Virus record (IMG/VR): IMGVR_UViG_3300030060_002953 | Location: 1-26,724 of that record | Reading direction: 5' to 3' (one strand) | Length of the DNA: 26,724 nucleotides | DNA from: a virus | In this document: positions 15,885 through 22,377 of the stretch, piece by piece | Numbering within the stretch: the stretch's first letter is position 1 | How the letters are laid out: the number at the start of each line of letters is the position of its first letter | The notes under the pieces: generated by a model | Database searches by the model: none | What the model saw: only the letters and a program-made list of their open reading frames with translations | What the model was told of the DNA's origin: nothing | Position numbers and translations under genes: made by a program

Positions 15885-16453
15885 ATAAGCCTATACCATC
15901 CTGTAGCTATTATTTTTTCTTTATCAACTATCTGACCTTTGTGAGTATGTGTCCAGTCTGGAGGCCAAATTATAGTTAAACCTTTTTTTGCAGGTGTGGT
16001 TAAGTTTTGATATTTGAAATGAGTCCCTCCGTTTTCTACATCGTTTAAATATGTCATGAAAACTAAAACTCTGTAAAAATTAGCTTGTTCTCCTCTCTCG
16101 TAATGCCACTTTTTAAAACCACCATTTTTAGGGTACCACTGAATATTAAAATTTTCAATATCAAATCTAGGAAGCCAATTTATTTCAGGATACTCTTTTA
16201 CATATAAATTTAAAGCTTCTTGTAAAAAATATCTATATGCACCAATACCTTTTTCAAAGTTATCATATCGTACATCTAAATCTATTGACTCTTTATTTTG
16301 ATTATCAACTGTTTCTTTTCCCATGTCTAAACAAGTTCCTTTATTAGTTAAATGTTTATTTCTGTTAAAATAATCAACCATTCCATCACAAACTTCTTCT
16401 GGCATATACCACCCTCTAATAAAACTATCTTTAGGAAACTCGTGCTTTTTCAT
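15881..16453 (-). CDS. 2OG-Fe(II) oxygenase, array member 4 (H-x-E, 190 aa)
   Basis: A prolyl-4-hydroxylase-like enzyme with an H-Y-E proximal motif. IQWYPKNGGFKKWHYERG at 104-121 gives H117 and E119. LVFMTYLNDVENGGTHF is the conserved strand-turn, and IIWPPDWTHTHKG (161-173) contributes the distal His (H169 or H171), with Lys180 a candidate for 2-oxoglutarate. Glu replacing Asp in the facial triad is found in some active members of the superfamily, so activity is plausible. The start overlaps member 5 by 23 bases and has one of the few good Shine-Dalgarnos in the array (AGGAG at 16464-16460, six bases before ATG). Confidence 0.88.
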   Translation of the reverse strand: MKKHEFPKDSFIRGWYMPEEVCDGMVDYFNRNKHLTNKGTCLDMGKETVDNQNKESIDLDVRYDNFEKGIGAYRYFLQEALNLYVKEYPEINWLPRFDIENFNIQWYPKNGGFKKWHYERGEQANFYRVLVFMTYLNDVENGGTHFKYQNLTTPAKKGLTIIWPPDWTHTHKGQIVDKEKIIATGWYRLI

Positions 16454-16895
16454 CTACAGCTCCTACTAAAATTTGTTTATCTTTGTTAGACATCTCTGCT
16501 CTATGTAATACATTAGAATCAAAAAAAATTAATTTACCTAATTCAGGAGTTACTCTTTTGTTTACAGGTTTTTTAAAAATAGTGTCCCCATCAGAGTCAT
16601 TTAAATATAATATAAAAGAATACTTTTCTGTTTTTTCATGATTATGTTCTGTTTGATATCCATTTTTATAATATCTAATATAGTGTATCCAAAATATTTT
16701 TTTGTAAAAATTATCAAAAGGTAATATTTTTTTTAACATATCCTGATTAAAAATACTTACTATGTTAGGTGTTTGAAAACCATTTTTAGTGTGAGAAATG
16801 TCACTAATATTTTTATAGTCATGTTTTTGTAATATAGATATAATCTCTTTAACTGTTTTTTTAGGTATATTTGTTTCTTTAAACAAGGTTTCCAC
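16431..16895 (-). CDS. 2OG-Fe(II) oxygenase-like protein, array member 5 (H-x-H type, GTG start, 154 aa)
   Basis: Core motif IHYIRYYKNGYQTEHNHE at 70-87, with H84, H86 and E87. Then SFILYLNDSDGDTIF, GKLIFFDSNVLHRAEM with distal H131, and DKQILVGAV with Lys138/Lys140 in place of the usual Arg. The YLNDSDGDT turn is like that of prolyl-4-hydroxylase-type enzymes, while the H-x-H is like members 1, 3, 6 and 7. The only suitable start is GTG at 16895, 17 bases inside the preceding gene, giving METLFKETNIPKKTV. The N-terminal half is helical and Lys-rich. Substrate unknown. Confidence 0.8.
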   Translation of the reverse strand: METLFKETNIPKKTVKEIISILQKHDYKNISDISHTKNGFQTPNIVSIFNQDMLKKILPFDNFYKKIFWIHYIRYYKNGYQTEHNHEKTEKYSFILYLNDSDGDTIFKKPVNKRVTPELGKLIFFDSNVLHRAEMSNKDKQILVGAVDEKARVS

Positions 16896-17364
16896 TCACT
16901 ATTAATCTGTTATTATTTTTATTAGGTCTTACTTCATGTGGCATATATCCAGGAAATAATAATAATGTGCCTGGTATAAATTCAAAATCTTTAGGTTTGT
17001 TTATATCTACATAAGGATAACCCACATCATAAAAAGATATAGGAGAAGAATTTTTATCGCCTTCAATAAACCAAACAAATGATTTGTGTTTAGGGTGATG
17101 TGTGTGAATTGAATGATGACCATATTTTAAATATCGTTGAACCCAACAATGATTTAATTTTAAATTAAAATGTTTTAAAATAGGATCTAATTTTTTAATT
17201 ACTAACTTATCTAAACTTTCATGTATATCATAGAAAGACGTATGATTCATTCCTGGAATTTTTTCGTCATCTTTAAGTTTAATTTTTTTAATTAATTTTT
17301 TACTTGCAGCATCTACTTTAATATAATCTTGAAATATGGTGTATGTAAAAGAATGACTAAGCAT
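16879..17364 (-). CDS. 2OG-Fe(II) oxygenase-like protein, array member 6 (H-x-H type, 161 aa)
   Basis: WVQRYLKYGHHSIHTHHPKH lies at 74-93, very His-rich, with H87 and H89 in the position of H-x-D. FVWFIEGDKNSSPISF follows, then FIPGTLLLFPGYMPHEVRP (129-147) with distal H143, and NNRLIVSGN with R153. The two-strand spacing is that of the 2OG-FeII_Oxy_5 group. The N-terminus MLSHSFTYTIFQDYIKVD is family-specific. The start lies eight bases inside member 7, and its 3' end contains the GTG start of member 5. Confidence 0.8.
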   Translation of the reverse strand: MLSHSFTYTIFQDYIKVDAASKKLIKKIKLKDDEKIPGMNHTSFYDIHESLDKLVIKKLDPILKHFNLKLNHCWVQRYLKYGHHSIHTHHPKHKSFVWFIEGDKNSSPISFYDVGYPYVDINKPKDFEFIPGTLLLFPGYMPHEVRPNKNNNRLIVSGNLV

Positions 17365-17986
17365 TTTTTGCCATTCCTTTTGGCACAGCTTGTATGTTCC
17401 AATGTATAAATCTAAAAGGTTCTATGCCATAATCTACAGCAAATTCATGTTCTAAATAGCCTGGAAACATTATCAATACTCCTGGTTGCACTCTAAATTG
17501 AACTAGTTCAGTTCCATATGTAACATCTGATGTTTTTTTTACTTTTAATTTAGTGGCTCTAGCGCCAGTCCTTGGCTCATGAAAAATAGGATATGATGTT
17601 TTATCACTAGCTTTAAGAAAATAAAAACCTGATACGTGTTGATTCCAATGCACATGTGCAGAATGATTACCACCACCCTTTTTAGCAAACTCTTGTACCC
17701 ACATTTCACTAAACATTGTTTGATATTCTGACATATCATAACCTTGCCAATCTAAAAAATCCCAAGACTTTTGACCTATGTAATTTCTAAAATCTAAAAA
17801 ATCATTATCTAATGTAAGAGGAGTTGAATGATAAGATACTCCAAAATCACCATGTTGTTTTATATGATCTTTTTGTCTAGCTTTAGCTTCTTTAATATAT
17901 TTATCAGAAGCTTTATTTAAAGTTTTTACAAACTCTGGTTTGTTTTCCACACATATTGGAGTTTTAAAATATTCGTTTACTTCCAT
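17357..17986 (-). CDS. 2OG-Fe(II) oxygenase-like protein, array member 7 (H-x-H type, 209 aa)
   Basis: Begins MEVNEYFKTPICVENKPEF. The frame is open 23 codons further upstream, but ATG at 17986 leaves only a ten-base overlap with member 8 and gives the N-terminus expected of this group. The core has MWVQEFAKKGGGNHSAHVHW at 95-114 (H111, H113), HVSGFYFLKAS, VQPGVLIMFPGYLEHEF (166-182, distal H180) and PFRFIHWNI with R192. WVQEF...H.H....SG.Y.L is the signature pattern of the 2OG-FeII_Oxy_5 type. It shares the FPGY(M/L)xHE element with member 6, hinting that the two arose by duplication. Confidence 0.84.
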   Translation of the reverse strand: MEVNEYFKTPICVENKPEFVKTLNKASDKYIKEAKARQKDHIKQHGDFGVSYHSTPLTLDNDFLDFRNYIGQKSWDFLDWQGYDMSEYQTMFSEMWVQEFAKKGGGNHSAHVHWNQHVSGFYFLKASDKTSYPIFHEPRTGARATKLKVKKTSDVTYGTELVQFRVQPGVLIMFPGYLEHEFAVDYGIEPFRFIHWNIQAVPKGMAKNA

Positions 17987-18615
17987 GGCTGCCCAAGATT
18001 CCACATAACTAATGAATACCTTGTCCCTGCAGTTACTGGTTTTACCCTGTGCCACACGTGACTAGGAAATACAATAATAGATCCTTTAGGTAATATTTCT
18101 TTACATTGTATTCTGTGTATAGATTCATCTCTCATGTTTGGTTCATAATCTCTAAAATCAAATTCTAACTCTCCACCTTGATATTCAGAGCCATCTGTTA
18201 ATTGGCAGGTCATAGAAATTTTTCTTATCTTACCGAATTGAAGATTATTTTTTGGATTATTGTAAGATTCTTTCCAACTATCACAATGCCAATCGTAATA
18301 TTGATTAAGTTTGTATTTTGTAAATTGTATTTGTTCACTAAAATCCCATTCAAAATTCCAACCAGCTCTTTGATTAGCAATTCTAATGTAGGGTTGTAAC
18401 TCTTTATATATCCAAGTTTCATCTAACCACACTATGTCTGATTTTCTTTTTCTTTGCATATTAAATATTTGATCTTGAGATAAGGTTTTTTTAGCATCAT
18501 AGCCTCCTGTTCTTGCCATAGATTCAGATTTAGATAATGCATATTTGATTATGTCATCACATAATTTAGGTGGTAATGCAGATGTAAAATACCAATAATA
18601 ATGTTTTAAATTCAT
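17977..18615 (-). CDS. PKHD-type 2OG-Fe(II) hydroxylase, array member 8 (canonical H-x-D, 212 aa)
   Basis: Related to PKHD-type (PiuC/prolyl-4-hydroxylase-like) hydroxylases. IQFTKYKLNQYYDWHCDSW at 96-114 gives H110 and D112. RKISMTCQLTDGSEYQGGEL is the usual strand with a GGEL turn, FDFR follows, and LPKGSIIVFPSHVWHRVKPV supplies distal H189, with R199 in TRYSLVMWN for 2-oxoglutarate. The whole facial triad and the basic residue are present, making this one of the best candidates for an active enzyme. Its ATG lies in the stop of member 9 (ATGA), and its last ten bases overlap member 7. Confidence 0.9.
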   Translation of the reverse strand: MNLKHYYWYFTSALPPKLCDDIIKYALSKSESMARTGGYDAKKTLSQDQIFNMQRKRKSDIVWLDETWIYKELQPYIRIANQRAGWNFEWDFSEQIQFTKYKLNQYYDWHCDSWKESYNNPKNNLQFGKIRKISMTCQLTDGSEYQGGELEFDFRDYEPNMRDESIHRIQCKEILPKGSIIVFPSHVWHRVKPVTAGTRYSLVMWNLGQPWK

Positions 18616-19184
18616 ACAAAAGTAAAAACTCCTATTCTTCTTAGCTGATCGTGTTTACAAAATCCAAAGCTATGAAAGTGTAATCCATCACACATCATGA
18701 CTTTACCTCTCTCAGGTTTTATTCTTTTTAACACTTTAAGTTTTTTTACTCTAGGTGACTCAATGTCTATGACTACTTTACCTTTGGTATATTTTTTATC
18801 AAAGATTATAGTGTCTCCTGAAGTATCCTCTAAGTATATTATAAGTAGTTTATGTTTAAATGTAAAATCTACGTGAGGACAGACAAAAGAATATTTACTA
18901 TTAGACATACTAAAATTAAGAGCAGCCCTTGTAAATCTAGTAAAAGAAACATTATGTTGTTTGCAAAACCTTTTAATTACTCCTTCAAAGAGATAATAAT
19001 ACTTAGAGTTAGGCATTGGCTCTTCACCATTATCACATCTTTTAACTAAAGTGTGGGTTACCATCGGAAATATTCTACGCCCTAAATAACTATCAAAATG
19101 ATACCACGGAAAAGTATTTTGTAAAATTTCATTGTCGATAATTTTAAATTCTTCTTTGTTTAAGAAGTTTTTAGATATAATCAT
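18612..19184 (-). CDS. 2OG-Fe(II) oxygenase, array member 9 (H-x-D, 190 aa)
   Basis: NFSMSNSKYSFVCPHVDFTF at 90-109 places H104-V-D106 as the proximal pair. HKLLIIYLEDTSGDTIIFD is the conserved strand-turn, and RGKVMMCDGLHFHSFGFC (159-176) gives the distal His (H171 most likely), followed by LRRIGVFTFV with R182/R183. It resembles prolyl-4-hydroxylase-type phage enzymes that contain an inserted strand between YLEDTSGDT and the second His (about 131-155). It begins 14 bases inside member 10. Confidence 0.85.
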   Translation of the reverse strand: MIISKNFLNKEEFKIIDNEILQNTFPWYHFDSYLGRRIFPMVTHTLVKRCDNGEEPMPNSKYYYLFEGVIKRFCKQHNVSFTRFTRAALNFSMSNSKYSFVCPHVDFTFKHKLLIIYLEDTSGDTIIFDKKYTKGKVVIDIESPRVKKLKVLKRIKPERGKVMMCDGLHFHSFGFCKHDQLRRIGVFTFV

Positions 19185-19674
19185 AACTTATGAATTGAAC
19201 AAAATTTATTAATTCTTTCTGATTATTTTCTATACGATAATGATTAGTTGAGGGAAACATAATAAATTGATTATTAGTAAGTGATATATCCCAACTTCTG
19301 CCCTTTCTTCTATTATCATCATAGTAAATTCTAACATTACAATCTACAGCGTTAACACCATATAACAAAATAAAATCAGGAGAGTCTTTTAAATCTACAG
19401 GATCTACCTCTGTTTTAAAATCTGTTTTATCATTAGGAAGATACATCTTACCCCAAGTTTTTTTATTAATTAATATTAAATTATGTTTAACACGTATGTG
19501 CTCTATAATGTATTTATTGAGCCTATCCCAATTTCTAGAAAAAGGTGTGTCCTCACCTTTGTAAGTGCTTTCAAAAATTGTTTTTGACATTTCAAAAGGA
19601 TCTATATCATATCCTATAGGCATCTTAACATCGCCAAAATATATCGCTTGTTCACTTAATACTTTCTTTTGCAT
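19171..19674 (-). CDS. Degenerate 2OG oxygenase-like protein, array member 10 (167 aa, lacks proximal His)
   Basis: The first gene of the array as transcribed. The second half follows the oxygenase pattern: ILLYGVN at 102-108 stands where others have the YL strand, and SLTNNQFIMFPSTNHYRIEN (131-150) contains a distal His (H145) preceded by the usual FP turn. LINFVQFISYD is the last strand. In the place of H-x-D is TEVDP (88-92), so the first His is missing. A Lys (K153) may replace Arg. It could be an inactive pseudo-enzyme acting as a binding or regulatory subunit, or simply a related cupin fold. The family call is less secure than for the other nine. A 28-base AT-rich gap separates it from the Trp-rich protein gene. 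Confidence 0.55.
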   Translation of the reverse strand: MQKKVLSEQAIYFGDVKMPIGYDIDPFEMSKTIFESTYKGEDTPFSRNWDRLNKYIIEHIRVKHNLILINKKTWGKMYLPNDKTDFKTEVDPVDLKDSPDFILLYGVNAVDCNVRIYYDDNRRKGRSWDISLTNNQFIMFPSTNHYRIENNQKELINFVQFISYDYI

Positions 19675-19679
19675 ATCTA

Positions 19680-19704
19680 TATATGTTTTTAAAACTTATA
19701 TATT
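19680..19704. repeat. AT-rich imperfect palindrome before the oxygenase array
   Basis: Within the short gap between the Trp-rich protein gene and array member 10, TATGTTTT / AAAACTTATA flank a single T, forming an imperfect inverted repeat about 25 bases long. It could be a weak hairpin or part of an AT-rich promoter. Stability is likely low because the arms hold a single G-C pair, and no T tract after a G-C stem suggests a terminator. Confidence 0.3.
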
Positions 19705-20170
19705 ATGCTTGTAAATCTGTCAATACCCAACCAGTTGTATTATCTGCTTGGTAAGCAGACTCGTCCCATGTGTATTCCCAAAAATTAGTAACAGCCTCGT
19801 TTTGTGCTTGTTGTTCTGCTGTTAATGCAGGAGGATCACCTAAAGGTGATTTCCAAGATGCAGTTGCAATATCTTTTACCCAAGAATTAAAAATTTTTTT
19901 AGGCCAGAAGATTTGATTATCTTCGTCCCAAGTATAACCTATACATGCATAATTTCCTCTATAAGGTGTGCCACCTAATTTATGTGTATTTTCAATTGTG
20001 TTGTACGAAGTTTTTTTCCAAAGTTGTTGTGGCCAACCATGACATCTTTCTAACCAGTATTGACCTTCAGCTTCAGTTTCAACACCATCTTTATTTGTAG
20101 TGTGTTCATCAGCAACAACGTGAACGTTTAAAACTATATTCTCTTCTGATATTTTTGCAAAGTGTGCCAT
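19703..20170 (-). CDS. Trp-rich fibre-associated structural protein (155 aa)
   Basis: Begins MAHFAKISEENIVLNVHVV, the recognisable N-terminus of a small structural protein found beside tail-fibre genes in many marine phages including cyanophages. Diagnostic pieces follow: WKKTSYNTIEN, GNYACIGYTWDEDNQIFWP, NSWVKDIATASWKSPLGDPP and, near the end, FWEYTWDESAYQAD. Repeated aromatic/Gly/Asp-containing units suggest a beta-rich protein that packs on a fibre or collar. Role in the virion is inferred from association only. It starts just after the Gly-rich protein stop and is the last gene before the oxygenase array. Confidence 0.72.
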   Translation of the reverse strand: MAHFAKISEENIVLNVHVVADEHTTNKDGVETEAEGQYWLERCHGWPQQLWKKTSYNTIENTHKLGGTPYRGNYACIGYTWDEDNQIFWPKKIFNSWVKDIATASWKSPLGDPPALTAEQQAQNEAVTNFWEYTWDESAYQADNTTGWVLTDLQA

Positions 20171-20172
20171 AA

Positions 20173-21120
20173 TTAATTTTGAAATTTATACCTCACTACA
20201 ACGATTCCACTACCACCGCTGACTCCAGATGAAGAAGGTAATCCTCTTCCACCTCCGCCGCCACCAGTATTAGCTGTTCCAGCTGTTCCCGCAATAGGAG
20301 AGTTAATTCTATTTCCACCTCGGCCTCCGCCTCCGTTTCCACCATTTCCACCTGGATCTCCTGTAAGGTCAGCGCCTCCGCCACCTCCACCAGCATATTG
20401 AAAACAATTAGCACCTTTACCAGAAGATGCTGAATTTGGAACAATATTAACCTGAGCACCATTTCCTGCAGTTTTAGTACTAGCATTTGCAGAGGCTCCG
20501 CCTCCGCCAGCACCAGTTAAGTTTGGTCCTGTTCCTCCATTATTACCTTGTGGAGGACTTACTGGAGGGACATTACCTTGTCCAGCTGTATTATTTAATC
20601 TTCCTGCTCCACCACCAGAGCCACCATCTGCGCCAGCAGAAGTGCTTGGGTCAGCGCCGTTACCACCGCCACCACCAGCAGATGTTATTGACGCAAAAAT
20701 TGAATTTCCTCCATTAGCACCACCAGGATTTGGAGTTGTTCCTCCACCTCCTCCGCCAGCACCAACGGTAATTGGCATTGCTCCTAATGTTACAGCTTGT
20801 CCGCAAACACAACCACCTAATGGGTTTGGTACGGTATAACAACCAGAGGCTGTCCCAGAAGATATTCTAAATCCTCCTCCGCCGCCTCCGCCGCCGGTCC
20901 CTTGAGCTCCTCCGCCGCCTCCAGCAACAACTAAATAGTCTGCTTTATTTGAACCAGCTGCTCTTCCTTTAGAAGTTACACAAAGGTTTCCGTCTCCTGT
21001 AAAAATATGAATTTTATGATCTCCGTCAGTAACGGTTTCATTACCACCGGTTGCTTCGATGTAAGCGGGTCCTGCGCAACCTGACCCAAAGCCTAATATT
21101 CTATATCCAAAACCTGCCAT
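20173..21120 (-). CDS. Glycine-rich tail-fibre / adhesin-type protein (315 aa)
   Basis: The N-terminus MAGFGYRILGFGSGC and the domain around IHIFTGDGNLCVTSKG, then ADYLVVAGGGGGAQG, belong to the glycine-rich domain seen in phage tail fibres and adhesins. From about residue 68 on, the protein is mostly poly-Gly loops broken by short hydrophobic or Ser/Asn/Pro steps. It ends with SGIVVVRYKFQN, the usual closing strand. Such regions resemble glycine-rich tips of adhesins that form polyglycine II bundles and bind receptors. Six or so Cys are present, unusual for a fibre. Shine-Dalgarno AAGGAG (21131-21126), five bases before ATG, overlaps the preceding stop. Confidence 0.78.
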   Translation of the reverse strand: MAGFGYRILGFGSGCAGPAYIEATGGNETVTDGDHKIHIFTGDGNLCVTSKGRAAGSNKADYLVVAGGGGGAQGTGGGGGGGGFRISSGTASGCYTVPNPLGGCVCGQAVTLGAMPITVGAGGGGGGTTPNPGGANGGNSIFASITSAGGGGGNGADPSTSAGADGGSGGGAGRLNNTAGQGNVPPVSPPQGNNGGTGPNLTGAGGGGASANASTKTAGNGAQVNIVPNSASSGKGANCFQYAGGGGGGADLTGDPGGNGGNGGGGRGGNRINSPIAGTAGTANTGGGGGGRGLPSSSGVSGGSGIVVVRYKFQN

Positions 21121-21129
21121 CTATTCTCC

Positions 21130-22365
21130 TTATAGATCGTTAGCAGCGTCAGTAGTAAAGAATAATTTAATTCCAAGCAGTCTAGCATCTGCGTTTAAAT
21201 CATCTGCTGATACATCTCTTGATATTTGAAAGAACACCTGTTCATCATCACCAGGTGACCCTGCAATAGTTACTGCTCCACTTTCATTTGCTACGTCTAA
21301 ATCGTTTGATGTTCCACTATGTGCTTTTGCTGTTGCAACAACTTGTGTTCCAAAAGCTGTGTTACAAGAATCATTGTCAGCAAGCGCTACACCTGATAAT
21401 CCCCATGCAGTCGTTCCTGTGTCAGTTGATGTTGCTGTGAAAAAAGCTTGAAAAGTTACGGTGCCTGCATTCCATGATTTAGGAAATGCTACAGAAAATT
21501 GTGCAAACTCATCTGAGTCTTTGTCAAAATCTAAAACTTTTATTTCAGGACCATTTGATAGTTCTACTTGTGCAGCTTCTGCACCATTTGTAGTATTAGG
21601 ATACATTGAAACTGCTGGCACCCATATAGTTTCTCTACCTGCAATTCTAACTGCAGATACGTTTCCACCTGAATCTTCAGCTTTAATTACACCAGATCCT
21701 TTTGTTTTAAGGTCAATACCAATATTAGTGTCACCACCTGATGCTGTAACTGATGGATTATTTCCTGTTGCAGCATTTGCATATGTGACTTCATTAACAG
21801 CTGAACTTGTAGCTGTTAAAGTAATTAATTCATTTCCGTTTGTATCTTTAATATTTGTTCCAATTACAGGAGAAGTTAAAGTTTTGTTTGTTAAAGTTTC
21901 AGTTCCTGTAAGTGTAACGTCTCCAGAACCAAATCCTAAAGTAATTATATCTGGATTAGTTCCATCATTAGCTGATGCAAATACTAATTGATCACCTTTG
22001 TCTGTTGCTGAGAAAGTAAACGAGTCTCCTGATCCAGTTGCATATTTAAACTGAACCGTGTGAGATCCTGAAGTTGAATTTCTTAAAAAATAAAATGTTT
22101 GAACATCGTTTGGTATAGTTACAATTTGATTTCCAGATATTGTACCTGTAAATTCAATCATCCTGTGACCTGCAGCATCACCAGTTCCAGAATCTGAAAT
22201 ACTTAAAGTTGTAGTTTGAGCTCCACCACCAATTGCTTGTTGTGTAAAACCACCAGATATTTGTTCAATAAGTTGTAAATTAGTATTAGTTTTTGTCCCC
22301 CATGTACCGGCGTTTTCACCGGTTTGCTGAAGTTCTACTCCTAAAGGTGTAAATGTTGATGCCAT
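21130..22365 (-). CDS. Tail fibre protein (411 aa)
   Basis: Begins MASTFTPLGVELQQTGENAG with TWGTKTNTNLQLIEQISGG at 21-39, a shared N-terminal domain of marine phage fibre proteins, probably the attachment part. Residues 50-150 are beta strands of a shaft-like type, and TETLTNKTLTSPVIGT (155-170) is a widespread fibre motif. The C-terminal 175 residues, from ETIWVPAVSMYP through QFSVAFPKSWNAGTVTFQ to ADARLLGIKLFFTT, look like a separate globular beta-sandwich domain, likely the distal or receptor-facing end. Shine-Dalgarno TAGGAGA (22380-22374) overlaps the preceding stop codon. Confidence 0.83.
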   Translation of the reverse strand: MASTFTPLGVELQQTGENAGTWGTKTNTNLQLIEQISGGFTQQAIGGGAQTTTLSISDSGTGDAAGHRMIEFTGTISGNQIVTIPNDVQTFYFLRNSTSGSHTVQFKYATGSGDSFTFSATDKGDQLVFASANDGTNPDIITLGFGSGDVTLTGTETLTNKTLTSPVIGTNIKDTNGNELITLTATSSAVNEVTYANAATGNNPSVTASGGDTNIGIDLKTKGSGVIKAEDSGGNVSAVRIAGRETIWVPAVSMYPNTTNGAEAAQVELSNGPEIKVLDFDKDSDEFAQFSVAFPKSWNAGTVTFQAFFTATSTDTGTTAWGLSGVALADNDSCNTAFGTQVVATAKAHSGTSNDLDVANESGAVTIAGSPGDDEQVFFQISRDVSADDLNADARLLGIKLFFTTDAANDL

Positions 22366-22377
22366 GTTTTTTTTCTC

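Noticed and set aside
17987-18055. 23-codon N-terminal extension of array member 7
   Set aside because: It would overlap member 8 deeply, and the extra residues do not look like this family. ATG at 17986 fits better.
20196-20839. Overlapping frames on both strands in the Gly-rich gene (Leu/Val/Glu-rich, Pro-rich and Gln/His-rich peptides)
   Set aside because: They are other-frame readings of a low-complexity GGN repeat sequence. Only the frame of the 315-aa gene has a start with Shine-Dalgarno and a sensible domain.
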